Below, in pieces: positions 53,851 through 64,000 of a stretch of DNA of 64,000 bases. The notes under the pieces are model-generated. The model was not told the origin of the DNA and made no database searches. It saw only the letters and a list, made by a program, of their open reading frames with translations. A program made the position numbers and the translations under genes. Numbering within the stretch: position 1 is the first letter of the stretch; each line of letters begins with the position of its first letter. This stretch comes from Malania oleifera (lineage: Eukaryota; Streptophyta; Magnoliopsida; Santalales; Ximeniaceae): NCBI RefSeq assembly GCF_029873635.1, contig NC_080422.1, positions 11,067,764-11,131,763 on the forward strand, in the 5' to 3' direction.

Positions 53851-53972
53851 TAGGGACGGATGGTGACCAAGCGATAAGAAGGAATCATTGAAACTCAGGA
53901 GGATTAAAGCAACCAAATACACATTAATAGACAAAGAGATGTATCAATGATCTCTCACATTGCCATACTTAT

Positions 53973-56077
53973 TGTAAAGACCTGGAAAATTTAATTTATG
54001 AAAATAATAAAATAAAAATAGAAAGAGAAAGAAAAAGAAGGAAAAGAAAATTTGAAGGGGCACACAGCAAGGACTCATCGATAAGTGCCCTACACTTGTC
54101 GACGAGGAGATCTCGAGAGCCAAGGAATTTCAGAGTATTTAAGGATTCGTCAACGAACCCTTGTTCTCATCGACGAGTGTTCTTCTTTGACTCGTTGACA
54201 AATCTTATGTTCTTGTCGATGAGTACGGCCGATTACACAGCTTATAAATATATCTGAAATCATTTTTTTCATGAAAATTCCATTCCTCTCGCTCTCTCAG
54301 TTAGGGTTGTGGTTCTCCTCACTTCTCTCCTTGATTTCTCACTTGATTTCAGCCCAAATCAACTATTAAACGTGATTTCAGAATCCCGACGGTGATTCTC
54401 TGTGGATTAACCGGAGTAATTTCGTGATTTGGGGTTCCGAGGCACCACCCCAAAATCAGGGTAAGAAACTTGTTTTTGAATTTTGTTAATTATTGAAGGA
54501 GTATGGGCTAAGGAATATTGAATAGAAATTTTCTGGGGTTAATTGGACTAGATTAGGGTTTATGAAGACAAGGGTTTTGCGCTTACGCCGCAGGTGTGGA
54601 CTAGGATCCCTACAGGCTTATTTTTAGGAATCAGGTAAGAGGATAGATTAAGTCAGATATTTTTAGAAAGTTTACCATTTGATATACATTATTTGATTTA
54701 TAAATTTATTATACGAAGTAATGTAGCTTTGGGAAATTCTAATGTTTGAATTGAGGAAACCTTAGAAACAGGTTCAATATTATTTTTTAGTGAAAATATA
54801 AATTTTCCAAACAGATAGTGTAATACAATGTAGCACTCACTGGTGTGGCATGAGTGTGAATATTGTACTATAAATATTAGCATGATAGAATATTTCATGA
54901 ATACACAGATCAAGCATGATTTAATAACGATTTTAGGAAAATTATAAATAGTATAGAAATTATTATATTTTCAGTATATTGTGATAATTCAGTCGACCCA
55001 AATGCCGTGATATTTTAGTCAGCCCAGATGCTGTGATTAGATATATTTATAACAGTTGATTCGAAAATATTATTATGACAGATATGATATGACAGTTAAA
55101 TTTCGTTTCCTAATATGATAGATTTTACGTGAATGATTGGAAATTGTGAAAATACTGGCATTGTTAGAGTAAGTGTAGGAAATGGTCTCGATGGATGGAG
55201 ATACGTAACGCCTTGGTGATGAAATTACAGAAAAGGTCTGGAGGGACGAAGATATGTAACACCCCGATGACAATTGTGATAAAGGCAAAGGGGGACAACG
55301 ATACATAACACCCCAATTCTCAGGACTTAACCCGAGGGCTTGTTGATGCGAAGGACGACAATATGTAACACCGCATGGCTAGATTGAGGGACGACGATAC
55401 GTAACGCCTCAATCTCAGAAAATGTGAACCGTGAATAATCATGTGGGAATAATTTCAGTGTTATACAGATATAACAGACGATTTACATGTACACAGAAAT
55501 TTATTACGATACTGTATGCTTATGTTAAGTAATTAAGTATGAATTACCAAATTTATAAGTATGAGTACAAATTTTCCTGACTTATCAGATACAGTTAAAT
55601 ATGTTACAACAATTTATGTACAGTATATGTTTATAACACAATAAGAACTCATGTGCCACACACTGATGTTAACCTATCCCGCTTACCGAGCGGTGTCTCA
55701 CCCTAGAAATTTAAACATTTTAGGAAACCTAAACAGATGAGTGGAGTGAGCTCTGAGATAGAGATAACTGTTAGTGCTACCTTAGCTGAAGGGTAAGTAG
55801 TTGAGTCGAGATCCGGGTGGATTTTGTCTAATCCCTAGGATATTTATGGTCCTTTTGGAGATGTATATGTGTTTTTATGGACATAGTAGAATTCTGGTAT
55901 TGTATATAAGGTTTGGGTATTTCATGGTTTCCGTTGCATAGTTAACGTATGCATGGAAAGATTTATCCCCGATATTCCTTTGGGTTTGGGTTGACTTTGT
56001 TTATGTTTTATGGTATCAAAATTATTGTTATTAATATTATATGGAAAAAAATATAGTAGAATAGTGGGGTCATTACA
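53973..56077 (+). repeat. 5' LTR 'F'
   Basis: 2105 bp, TGTAAAGACCTG to GGGTCATTACA, directly followed by a PBS, which proves the LTR ends for this family. It carries six boxes at 54075-54222, TATAAATA at 54243-54250, a five-fold GATACGTAACGCC-type repeat at about 55195-55420 and the inverted-repeat block near 55688. Confidence 0.92.
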
Positions 56078-56081
56078 ATTG

Positions 56082-56094
56082 TGGTATCAGAGCC
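56082..56094 (+). other. Primer binding site of element 'F'
   Basis: TGGTATCAGAGCC, initiator-Met tRNA type, four bases after the LTR. Confidence 0.9.
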
Positions 56095-56494
56095 TAGGTT
56101 ACTAGGTTCTATCAACTTTAGTGCACAGCGGAAAATAATACCAGAGTATAGGAATAAATCTTGAAAAAGGGAAGGAAATGGATATATCAGGATTTTAGTA
56201 AGTTAATGTAAAAAGTTAAGATGAGAATTTAGGGTTTTGTTCCACAGTCTGGAGGCAAGATTTTCATAGTGGTTTTTGTGTTTTTCCTGGGGTGATGATT
56301 TCAGGAAAGTCATAGTAAACTATCGTTGAATCTTGTTTCTAAATTATAGGACTGAATCTTAAATTAAGAATAAGGACATTAGATTAAGGGGGTGTGAGAA
56401 GATATTACAAGATTCCTAGTTAGATAAATGTATTAGTTATATTATCAAGATAGGGTCCTCAGAGTATGTTTATTCTCTTTTCATGATAAACCTT

Positions 56495-57583
56495 GGGAAT
56501 GGCAATGCTCATGCTAGTGGTGACGATGGCGCAAGGTCCTCTAGTACGGGCGACAACAATTCTGATGCACTCCTACGGAGTGTAGGTTAGCAGGTCATGA
56601 CTGAGATAGCACAAAGCTCTAGGGAGCAGGGATGCCCATCAGGGGACCAGGGCTGCACGATTCAGCAGTTTACTGGTATGAATCCTCCTGCCTTTTCAAG
56701 GAGTGTAGACTCGATTGTGGTAGAGAGCTGGGTATAGGAAATGGAAAAGTACTAACTGTACTATGTTGCACCGACGAGCAGAGGGTATTGTATGCCACAT
56801 ACAGACTGACAGAAGAGGTCGAGCGTTGGTGGTCAGCTGTGAGACTCCTAGAGGAGCAGAGACAGGTACCGGTAGCAATGACCTGGAGCCGATTTAAGGA
56901 GATGTGTTTTGATCGATATTTCCTCACCACTATTAGAGAATCTAAGGTGGAGGAGTTCTTGAATTTGACACAGAGGCATCAGACAGTCTAGCAATACGCG
57001 AAAAAATTTACTGAATTGTCCCGTTTTGCCCCGTACGTAGTTTCTGATGAGGTGAAGAAGGCAAGAAAGTTCGAGTGAGGTTTGAGGCAAGAAATCTTTG
57101 AACAGGTGGTAGTTTTGAAGGTGCAGAATTTCACAAAATTGGTGGATAGAGCCACCGTAGTGGAAAAGAGCAGGAAAAAGAGTGCCGAGGTGTGAAGTTA
57201 GAGGAAGAGGCCCACACCTCCTGGATTTCAAGCAGGTTCTAGCTAGAGCCCATGGATGAGAGGCAGATTCAGCTAAGGACAGAGACAGGAGAGTGGAAGT
57301 TGTGAGTTTCAGGGCCAGTAGACTTACCTTATTTTCTTGAGTTGTGGCAGGAGGCACGCGGGAGAGTGTCGAGTGGGAAGGGTTGTCTATTATCAGTGTG
57401 GTAGACCAGGACACTTGGCACAAGACTATCGTGCACAACCAAGTGATGTTCTCATTTCTAGACCATTTTGGGGAAACACTTAGGCACCCTGAGGTGGTCA
57501 GCAAAGGAATACCGCGCCAGTGCAAGTCTATGCATTGACACCAGGAAATGCTGAGGCAGCTGGCGATATGGTGACATGTACTA
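56495..57583 (+). pseudogene. Gypsy gag, degenerate
   Basis: It contains [28 protein letters not shown] and, after a stop, YAKKFTELSRFAP, the core of retrotransposon gag. A CCHC zinc knuckle at about 57388-57430 reads YYQCGRPGHLAQDY, with the first and last cysteines changed to tyrosine. Multiple stops. It ends at a 2-kb insertion. Confidence 0.85.
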
Positions 57584-59619
57584 TGTTGGAAATGGTGTGA
57601 TCCCAAGAGGGGGGGGGGGTGAGTTGGACATTTAAAACTTTTCGACTAATTTAAAACATTTCGCTGATTCATCCCAATTCATATCCCATTCAACATATAT
57701 ACGTGCATGTAAAATGAGTTTAACAATGAAAGCAAACATACACGTGTGCAGTATCTTATTTAAATCAAATATGTGTATGTAAATAATTTTAACATTAAAT
57801 AAACATTCATACACATGTTGAAATTAAAGTGCAGGAATTTAAATAAGATAAAGAGAGCGACACCAGATCTGTTATCGAGGTTCAGTTAAACCAGCCTACG
57901 TCCCCATCTTGCGCATGGCCCTTAAGGATTCCACTATACCTGCTCACTTAACCGAGCGGAATAGAACCCTTTTACACCCTCTCCTTATGGGGCGAGGAAA
58001 ACCCCAGTTCAATTTCAGGCTGAACCGAATTGGTCTCACTTACGGGGTTGAGACTCTCTAATTCAATTCCAAGTTAAACTGAACTGGTCTCATTTACGAG
58101 GTTAAGACTCCCCAGTTCAATTAACAGGATGAACCCAACCATACAATAAAATATTTTTGTACATATAATAATGTTTCTCAAATACAAGCAGAAATGTACA
58201 CAATAAAGCTCTAAAATGTATGCACTCTCTTATGATATGATTTGAACTCAGTAGAGTAAAGGGTGCATTTCTAAATAATCAATGCACAAATATATGTATC
58301 AAAATATGAGTATTATGTTCTCCTATAAATATTTTTGCAAATAAAGAACATTTGAAGGATCTAGGAATCTAAACTTAATACAATATTTGTGTTGTAAATA
58401 ATTTCTCCCAAAATATTTATCAAATAAATAACTAGGAGAAATGCAAGCAATACTCTCAAAAATTGATTTTCAAAAGATAAATAACAAGTGAGAGTATATG
58501 CATGTAAATACAAATAAAATGCTCAAAATAAAATACTTTCTTTAGAAATGATTTTGAGAGAAAACAAGTGAAAGAGAGTTGGAGAGATTTGTTTAAAATA
58601 TTTTTCCCCAAAAGAATGATTTAAACCATAAAAAAATTATTTTGGGGGAACTTTGATTAACAATGGATTAGAGAGAAGATTTAAGGTAATCAAAGTTGGT
58701 AATCTGGAGTTATGAGGGGGTATTTATAGATTTTCTGAAAATTTTGACTGCTAGGGATACACTCGGTATTTTAAAAATGATTAATTAAATTTTAATGACG
58801 TTTTAACACTTTTAAAAAATTCCAACCTGAGATGATCGACCGTGGTCGACCGTGGAGCTAAGTTCGGTCGACTAGGGAATTTTTTAATTATAGGTTCAGT
58901 CGACCAGACTTGAGATGATTTCCAAACCTCCGAGGTTTGGTCGACCAGATCATTTTGAACTACGAGTTCGGTCGACCGGGAGGTTGGCGTTTCCTATATG
59001 GAGGTTCAGTCCATTAGGGCGTTGCCCATATAATTTTGGTCGGTCGACCATGAGGTCAACTTGTTGACCAGAGGAGGTTAAGCCGACCAGGTCTTGTCTA
59101 TATATATCTGGTCGGTCGACCGAACATACCACCCTTGGGCATTTCGATCTTTTTCCCTTTATTAAATTGTTCCTAATTATATAATGTTTATTTCAAGACT
59201 ATGGGGGACATTTTTATGCAATATTCAAGGTCATAAGGTCAATCTAATGCCTTTGAGAAATAACCCTAAAAATCCGGCATCGGTCGACCGAAAGGAGCCT
59301 TAAGGTCATTCAACCCCTATGGTCATTCTATGGTCATCTGAGCATTTAAAACATATCATGCAAGATGTATGCATTATTACAGACCAGATATAAAAATGAA
59401 TGCATATACAAGTAAAAACAAATGTCTTCTTTATCTTCTTTGCTCTTAAATCTTCATGGAAAATGCCAGGAGAGTGTGAGCTTTATGTTCTTGCTGGTAT
59501 CCATTTTTTGGTATCTTACGTTCGTGCTGAAATAAAAACTTGTTCACACACTAAAAGCACACATAATATATTGGTGCTTTATCAGTATTAAAATAGGGAT
59601 CGAACTCAAAAGGTCAACA
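57584..59619. mobile_element. 2.0-kb non-coding TG..CA insertion with perfect TSD
   Basis: It begins TGTTGGAAATGG and ends AAAGGTCAACA, flanked by tacta on both sides (57579-57583, 59620-59624). It has no coding sequence. It carries GGGATC/CCCAAGAGGGGGG near its left end, a run of GTTCAGTTAAACCAGCCTACGTCC-like sequence near 57880 (similar in type to copia LTR motifs), and about ten GGTCGACC boxes at 58834-59290. It is most easily read as a solo LTR whose sense strand is minus. It splits gag from protease. Confidence 0.85.
58834..59290. repeat. Dispersed GGTCGACCG boxes within the 57584-59619 insertion
   Basis: About ten copies or variants of TTCGGTCGACCG (for example GGTCGACTAGG, AGTCGACCAG) at irregular spacing. 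Each is a near-perfect palindrome around GTCGAC. Confidence 0.8.
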
Positions 59620-59624
59620 TACTA

Positions 59625-62600
59625 TTAATATGCCTTCAATCAAAGTTGTTGTTTTATTTGACTTAGGGGCCACAAATTCTTTTGTGTCTATGGGGTACGT
59701 TAAGTTATGTGGGGTAGAAACTTAGTTGTTAGACATCGAGTTATCAGTAGCCACACCGACAAGGTTAGTAGTGAGGTGTTGAAGGGTGCTCAGAGGCTAT
59801 CCAGTAGATATTCAGGGGAGAGTATTTTCAGTTGACCTAATAGTGTTAGGCATGCATGGGTTTGATATGATTTTGGGAATGGACTGGCTAGCCACCAACT
59901 ATCGACCATCATCTAAAAGAGGTGATATTCAGACCTTCTAAAGAGCAAAAGTGCATATTTGTGGGGTCGCGTGTGCATTCCTCACCACAGCTAGTATCAG
60001 TCATTCAAGTGAGGAGGCTACTCTTGGATGGATGTTAGGGGTATATAGCCTGTGTAAAGGAAGTGCTAGAAAAAGAATTGAAACTTACCGATATCCTAGT
60101 GGTGAAGGAATTTTCAGATGTCTTTCCAGAGGAGCTACCTGGATTGCCTCCCTAATGTGAGATTGAATTTGCCGTTGATTTGATTCTAGGGATGGCACCA
60201 ATTTTTAAAGCTCCCTATACAATGGCTCCAGAAGAGTTGAGAGAGTTAAAAGATAAGTTGCAGGACTTGTTAGATAAGGGATTTATCAGATCCAGTGTAT
60301 CGCCTTAGGGAGCGCCAGTTCTATTTGTGAAGAAGAAAGACGGGACGATGAGGATATGCATAGACTACAGAGATATAAATAAAGTAACAGTTAAGAATAA
60401 GTATCCTCTTCCCCTTATTGATGACTTGTTCGATCAATGCCAGGGTACACGATTTACTCAAAGATTAATCTACGATTTGGGTACCATCAAGTGAGGGTCA
60501 AGGCAAAGGATGATACCAAGACAGCATTCCGAACTCAGTATGGCCACTATGATTTTTTGGTTATGCCATTCATACTGATGAATGCTCCTTCTGCATTTAT
60601 AGACCTGATGAAAAAAGTTTTTCATCATTACTTGGACTAGTTCATAGTAGTTTTCATTGATGATATGCTCGTATATTCGAGGAGTTCTGAGGAGCATGAA
60701 GATCATTCGAGGATGGTACTACAGGTATTGAAGGAAAGGAAGTTGTATACTAAATTCAAAAAGTGTGAATTCTGGTTAGAAAAAGTTGCATTCCTTGGGC
60801 ATGTAATATTCGGGGATGGAATATCTGTAGATCCCAATAAGATAGAAGCAGTGGTGAAATGGGCGAGACCGAGGAATGTTTAGGAGATCAAAAGTTTCTT
60901 GGGACTGGTGGGATATTATTGTCGGTTTGTTGAGGGATTCGCTAGGCTATCAGGGCCTCTGACACATCTAACCAGGAAGAATACTAAGTTTGAATGGAAT
61001 GACGATTGTGAGCAGAACTTTTAGGAATTGAAGTAGCGGCTCGTCACTACACCAGTTTTGACTATTCCATTAGGAGATGGAGGATATATAATCTACAGTG
61101 ATGTGTCTCAGAAGGGGCTCAAATGTGTGCTAATGCAGCAAGGAAAAGTTGTAGTATATGCATCTCTTCAACTTAAAGAGTAAGAGAAGAACTACCCTAC
61201 GCATGATTTAGAGTTGGCTGCAGTGGTGTATGCATTAACGATTTGGAGGCATTATTTGAATGGTGGGAAGTGTGAAATATTTTCAGATCCTAAAAGTTTA
61301 AAGTATTTCTTTACACAGAAGGATCTGAATATAAGGTAGAGAAGGTGGTTAGAGTTGATTAAAGACTATGATTGCACCATCAATTACCACCTAGGAAAAG
61401 CAAATGTGGTAACTGATGTCTTAAGTAGAAAATCGAGGAGTGCCTTAGTATCAACAATGGTAGTGCAGCATCAAATCAGAATGGATTTAGAAAGACTCGA
61501 GGTAGAGCTTGTAGAGGGTAATCATCAGGCTTTTATTGCTAATCTGGTGGTACAATCCACATACAGAAAAGAAGTAAAGCTACTCTGGTGAAAGATGTGG
61601 AGTTAATGAAGATTATGGATAAGGTGCAGAGTGGTCAGGGAGCAGAATTTAGTATTTCAGATGACGAAACTTTGAGGTTTCATACCAGACTTTGTGTGCC
61701 TGCAGATGCTGAGATTAAAAGAACCATTTTGGAAGAGGCGCACCGTTCCCTGTATACAGTACATCTAGGAAGTACGAAAATGTACAGGGATTTACGGATA
61801 TCCTTCTGATGAAGCAATATGAAGAGAGAAATTGCTGATTATGTAGAGCAATGTTTGACATACTAGTAGGTGAAGGCTGAGCATCAGAGACCGGTTGGGC
61901 TATTGCAACCACTTCATATTCTAGAATGGAAGTGGGAGCATATTTCTATGGACTCCGTATCGGGGTTACCATCTGTACTACATGGACAAGATGCCATCTG
62001 AGTAGTCGTTGATGGATTGATGAAGACTAACCATTTTCTTCCCATCAAAGTTAACTACTCCATAGGTAAATTGGTAGAGTTGTATGTACAAGAAATAGTC
62101 AGACTGCATGGAGTGCTTGTGTCCATCGTTTCTGATCGGGATCCATGTTTCACGTCTCAGTTCCAGAAAAGCTTATAGAGAGCTTTGGGATCCCAATTGA
62201 CTTTTAGCATGACTTTTCATCCTCAGACTGATGGACAGACGAAGAGGACTATACAAATATTGGAGGATATGTTGTGTGCCTATGTACTAGATTTTGGAGG
62301 TAGTTGGATTTAGTACCTGCCACTAGTGAAATTTGCTTACAATAACAGCTACCATACCAGTATTGGGATGGCCCCATATGAGGTATTGTATGGTCGGATA
62401 TGTCGATCTGCATTATATTGGGATGAAATTGGAGAAAAGCAGATATTGGGGATAGAGATGGTACAATAGGATTTTGAAAAAAATTAATCTTATCTAGGAG
62501 AGAATTAAGATAGCTCAGAGCCGGCAAAAAAGTTATGTGGATATCCATCAACGAGTGTTGGAATTTGATGTGGGTAATAATGTGTTCTTGAAAATTGCAC

Positions 62601-62876
62601 TGGTGAAAGGAATAATGAGATTTGGGAAGAAGGGTAAGTTTAGCCCTAGGTATATTAGGTTGTTTGAGATATTGGAAAAAGTTGACTCAGTTGCTTACAG
62701 GTCAGCATTACCCCCAATGCTATCTAGAATTCACAATGTATTTCATATGTCCATGTTGAAGAAATACATCATAGATCCTTCTCACATAATAAGTTATGAA
62801 GCACTGGAGATTGGTGAGACCTTATCTTATGATGAAATACCAGTTCAGATATTAGATCATAAAGAGCAAGAATTAC
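59625..62876 (+). pseudogene. Gypsy pol: protease, RT, RNase H, integrase, degenerate
   Basis: Protease: VVVLFDLGATNSFVS, with D-L-G-A in place of [23 protein letters not shown] and [11 protein letters not shown] with both catalytic Asp (about 60652-60681). RNase [22 protein letters not shown]. Integrase: HLGSTKMYRDL, SIVSDRDPC, HPQTDGQTKRT, with the third catalytic Glu changed to Lys (62242-62244), and LPLVKFAYNNSY. C-terminal: FHMSMLKKYIIDPSH and QILDHKEQELL, where it is cut. There are many in-frame stops (for example in integrase core and RNase H), so it is not functional. Confidence 0.9.
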
Positions 62877-64000
62877 TGTAACGACCTGCTTAATTTACCA
62901 CACATCAACCATATTAATTATCATTAATTTACAATATAATAAAGTCTACCTGAACCCGTGGGTAACGAGGACACACCTGTCATACACAGCGGAAACCTAA
63001 GTAGCAGTAAACATAAATTTCATTCACCCAACCATATAACACAATATACCAGAGTTACCTATATTCCACCATATACTATTTAAATATACAATCCTCAAAG
63101 TCATCAAAAGATGAAACTAGGATCTAACACAAAAACCTATTGACCCTAGTTCAAAAACTCACCCTCCTAGTGGGGTAGTAAACACTGCCTCAACGGCAGG
63201 CTCGGTCCGCCTGTCTTTCTGGGTTCCCTGAAATGATTTAAGTTAGGGTGAAACACCTATCAGTAAGGAAAATAAACTAAATACAGTTGTGTGGCAACAT
63301 GAATATTTACGTGCTATAATAAATATATTGTACATGTCATATGCTTGAAGACACTGATAATTACATAACTGAGTAAACATACAATTTCATGGTTTACTAA
63401 ATCATATTGTATTTCACTGTTCATAAAATCATCTAATATAACTAGTAATTCAGAAATTTATCCAGGATGAATAGCTAGTTGATGTCATGTATTATCCCCC
63501 ATGACAGGTTGTGCAGCCCAAAGGCGGGACCTAACAATGACTGGCCGATCACTGCCGAGTCAAAAATGTCTGTAAGTATGATGGGCCCACCACACCCTGG
63601 TCCGAACTTCCAGGTGGACGTTTACAACTCTACACTAAAAGCCACATCGACTATCCATCTCCCACCCCCTCTACTAGTAGGGGCAGTTAGCACAAATCTG
63701 AACTGAACTAAATTGTATAGCTACGGTACCGTGCTCCTAATCACTGATCTGAACTATCATCCAGGTTCTGATAACATATAATACATGATAATATACTGTT
63801 TGAACATAAATAGATTGATAACATTTTTTGATTTCTGTAATAACATAAATAATTACGGCCTTGCGCCGAATACATTCATAACTGCGGCCTTGCGCTGAAA
63901 ACATGCATAACTGTGGCCTTGCGCCGGATATCAATCACGGCCTCGCGCAACATAACATACATACTGATATGAATAAATGTACTATTTATCATATATTTTG
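62877..64000 (-). mobile_element. Inverted LTR 'G' of the same gypsy family (partial)
   Basis: It starts TGTAACGACCTGCTTAATTTACC on the plus strand, the reverse complement of the family's LTR end. It runs out of the window after 1124 bp. It contains the inverted-repeat block near 63248, the GGCGGGACC/TGGCCGATC conserved block near 63520-63550, and a four-fold CGGCCTTGCGCCG repeat at 63855-63950. Whether it is a solo LTR or the 3' LTR of a longer element cannot be seen. Confidence 0.88.
63855..63950. repeat. Minisatellite in LTR 'G', four units
   Basis: ACGGCCTTGCGCCGAATACAT-type units with period of about 35 bp (last shorter). LTR 'C' has the same unit, inverted, in two copies near 22865-22910. 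Confidence 0.85.

Larger units (their letters stand above)
42640..53972 (+). mobile_element. Tat-type Ty3/gypsy retrotransposon 'H', host of the nested stack
   Basis: The element's own parts are the LTR (up to 43911), PBS, gag, protease (to about 45961), and RT, RNase H and a second archaeal-type RNase H (52009-53850). A chromovirus sits between protease and RT (45967-52008), and another element begins at 53973. The dual RNase H and the PBS starting TTGGCGC are features of the Tat lineage. The 5' start of the LTR is not defined and the 3' end is outside the window. All frames are broken. Confidence 0.8.
53973..64000 (+). mobile_element. Del/Tekay-like gypsy element 'F' (3' end not seen)
   Basis: 5' LTR 53973-56077, PBS, gag 56495-57583, protease to integrase 59625-62876. 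A 2-kb element separates gag from protease, and an inverted LTR cuts the end of pol at 62877. The candidate left TSD is cttat (53968-53972). The integrase C-terminus closely matches chromovirus 'E' (FHMSMLKKYIIDPSH against FHVSVLRKYVSDPSH), so both are one family. Confidence 0.88.

Noticed and set aside
56848-57606. 252-codon minus-strand frame
   Set aside because: Antisense to gypsy gag; no family resemblance of its own.

Overview
The window is nuclear DNA of a eudicot plant, probably one with a medium to large, repeat-rich and AT-rich genome. The evidence is spliced genes with GT-AG introns, plant-specific families (a group A/B-type MAP kinase, a GH28 polygalacturonase-like protein, a type-A GATA factor), Ty1/copia and Ty3/gypsy retrotransposons primed by initiator-Met tRNA, a TRIM, tRNA-derived SINEs and a hAT-type element. 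I cannot name the species from the sequence.

Layout. 1-4864: the 5' LTR and degenerate gag-pol of a minus-strand copia element that lies in, or directly against, an intron of a MAP kinase gene, whose last three exons are at 5573-8024 (+). 8558-9237: a probable solo LTR. 9484-12142 (-): an apparently intact six-exon GH28 gene. 12143-14353: intergenic. 14354-18734: a 2.3-kb gypsy LTR split by a second LTR of the same family. 19159-24150: the 3' part of a second minus-strand copia element, itself hit by a solo LTR with a perfect TSD (19647-21247) and by a collapsed gypsy LTR (21810-23952). About 24160-26738: an LTR-like block of the Tat/Ogre type. 26739-33297: AT-rich DNA with a long CT tract, a cluster of five G-boxes (29625-29876) and a SINE with a 17-bp TSD. 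33298-34829 (+): a two-exon GATA transcription factor gene, apparently intact. 34830-42640: AT-rich DNA with a non-autonomous hAT element (36179-36938), a complete 680-bp TRIM (38528-39207) and a second SINE-like unit (about 40662-40858).

42640-64000 is one nested stack. The host is a plus-strand Tat-type gypsy element with a 130-bp tandem array, TATA box, PBS, gag, protease, RT and two RNase H domains. It was interrupted by a minus-strand Del/Tekay chromovirus (45967-52008) with a large internal deletion, and by a plus-strand Del/Tekay-like element (from 53973). Each of these carries a further 2-kb non-coding TG..CA insertion (49338-51551 and 57584-59619) with TSDs, and the second is broken again at 62877 by an inverted LTR of its own family that runs off the window. 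None of the retroelement reading frames is intact.

The most distinctive signal is in the LTRs of this Del/Tekay-like family. Each U3 region carries an array of 6-8 near-palindromic TCGTCGACGA boxes ending shortly upstream of the TATA box, then a copy-specific minisatellite, then a conserved small inverted repeat (TGAGAGGTGTCTCA). The two unrelated-looking 2-kb insertions carry analogous GTCGAC/GCGACTGCC arrays. No CRISPR, prokaryotic system or obviously new coding system is present. The three host genes are not functionally linked beyond being neighbours.
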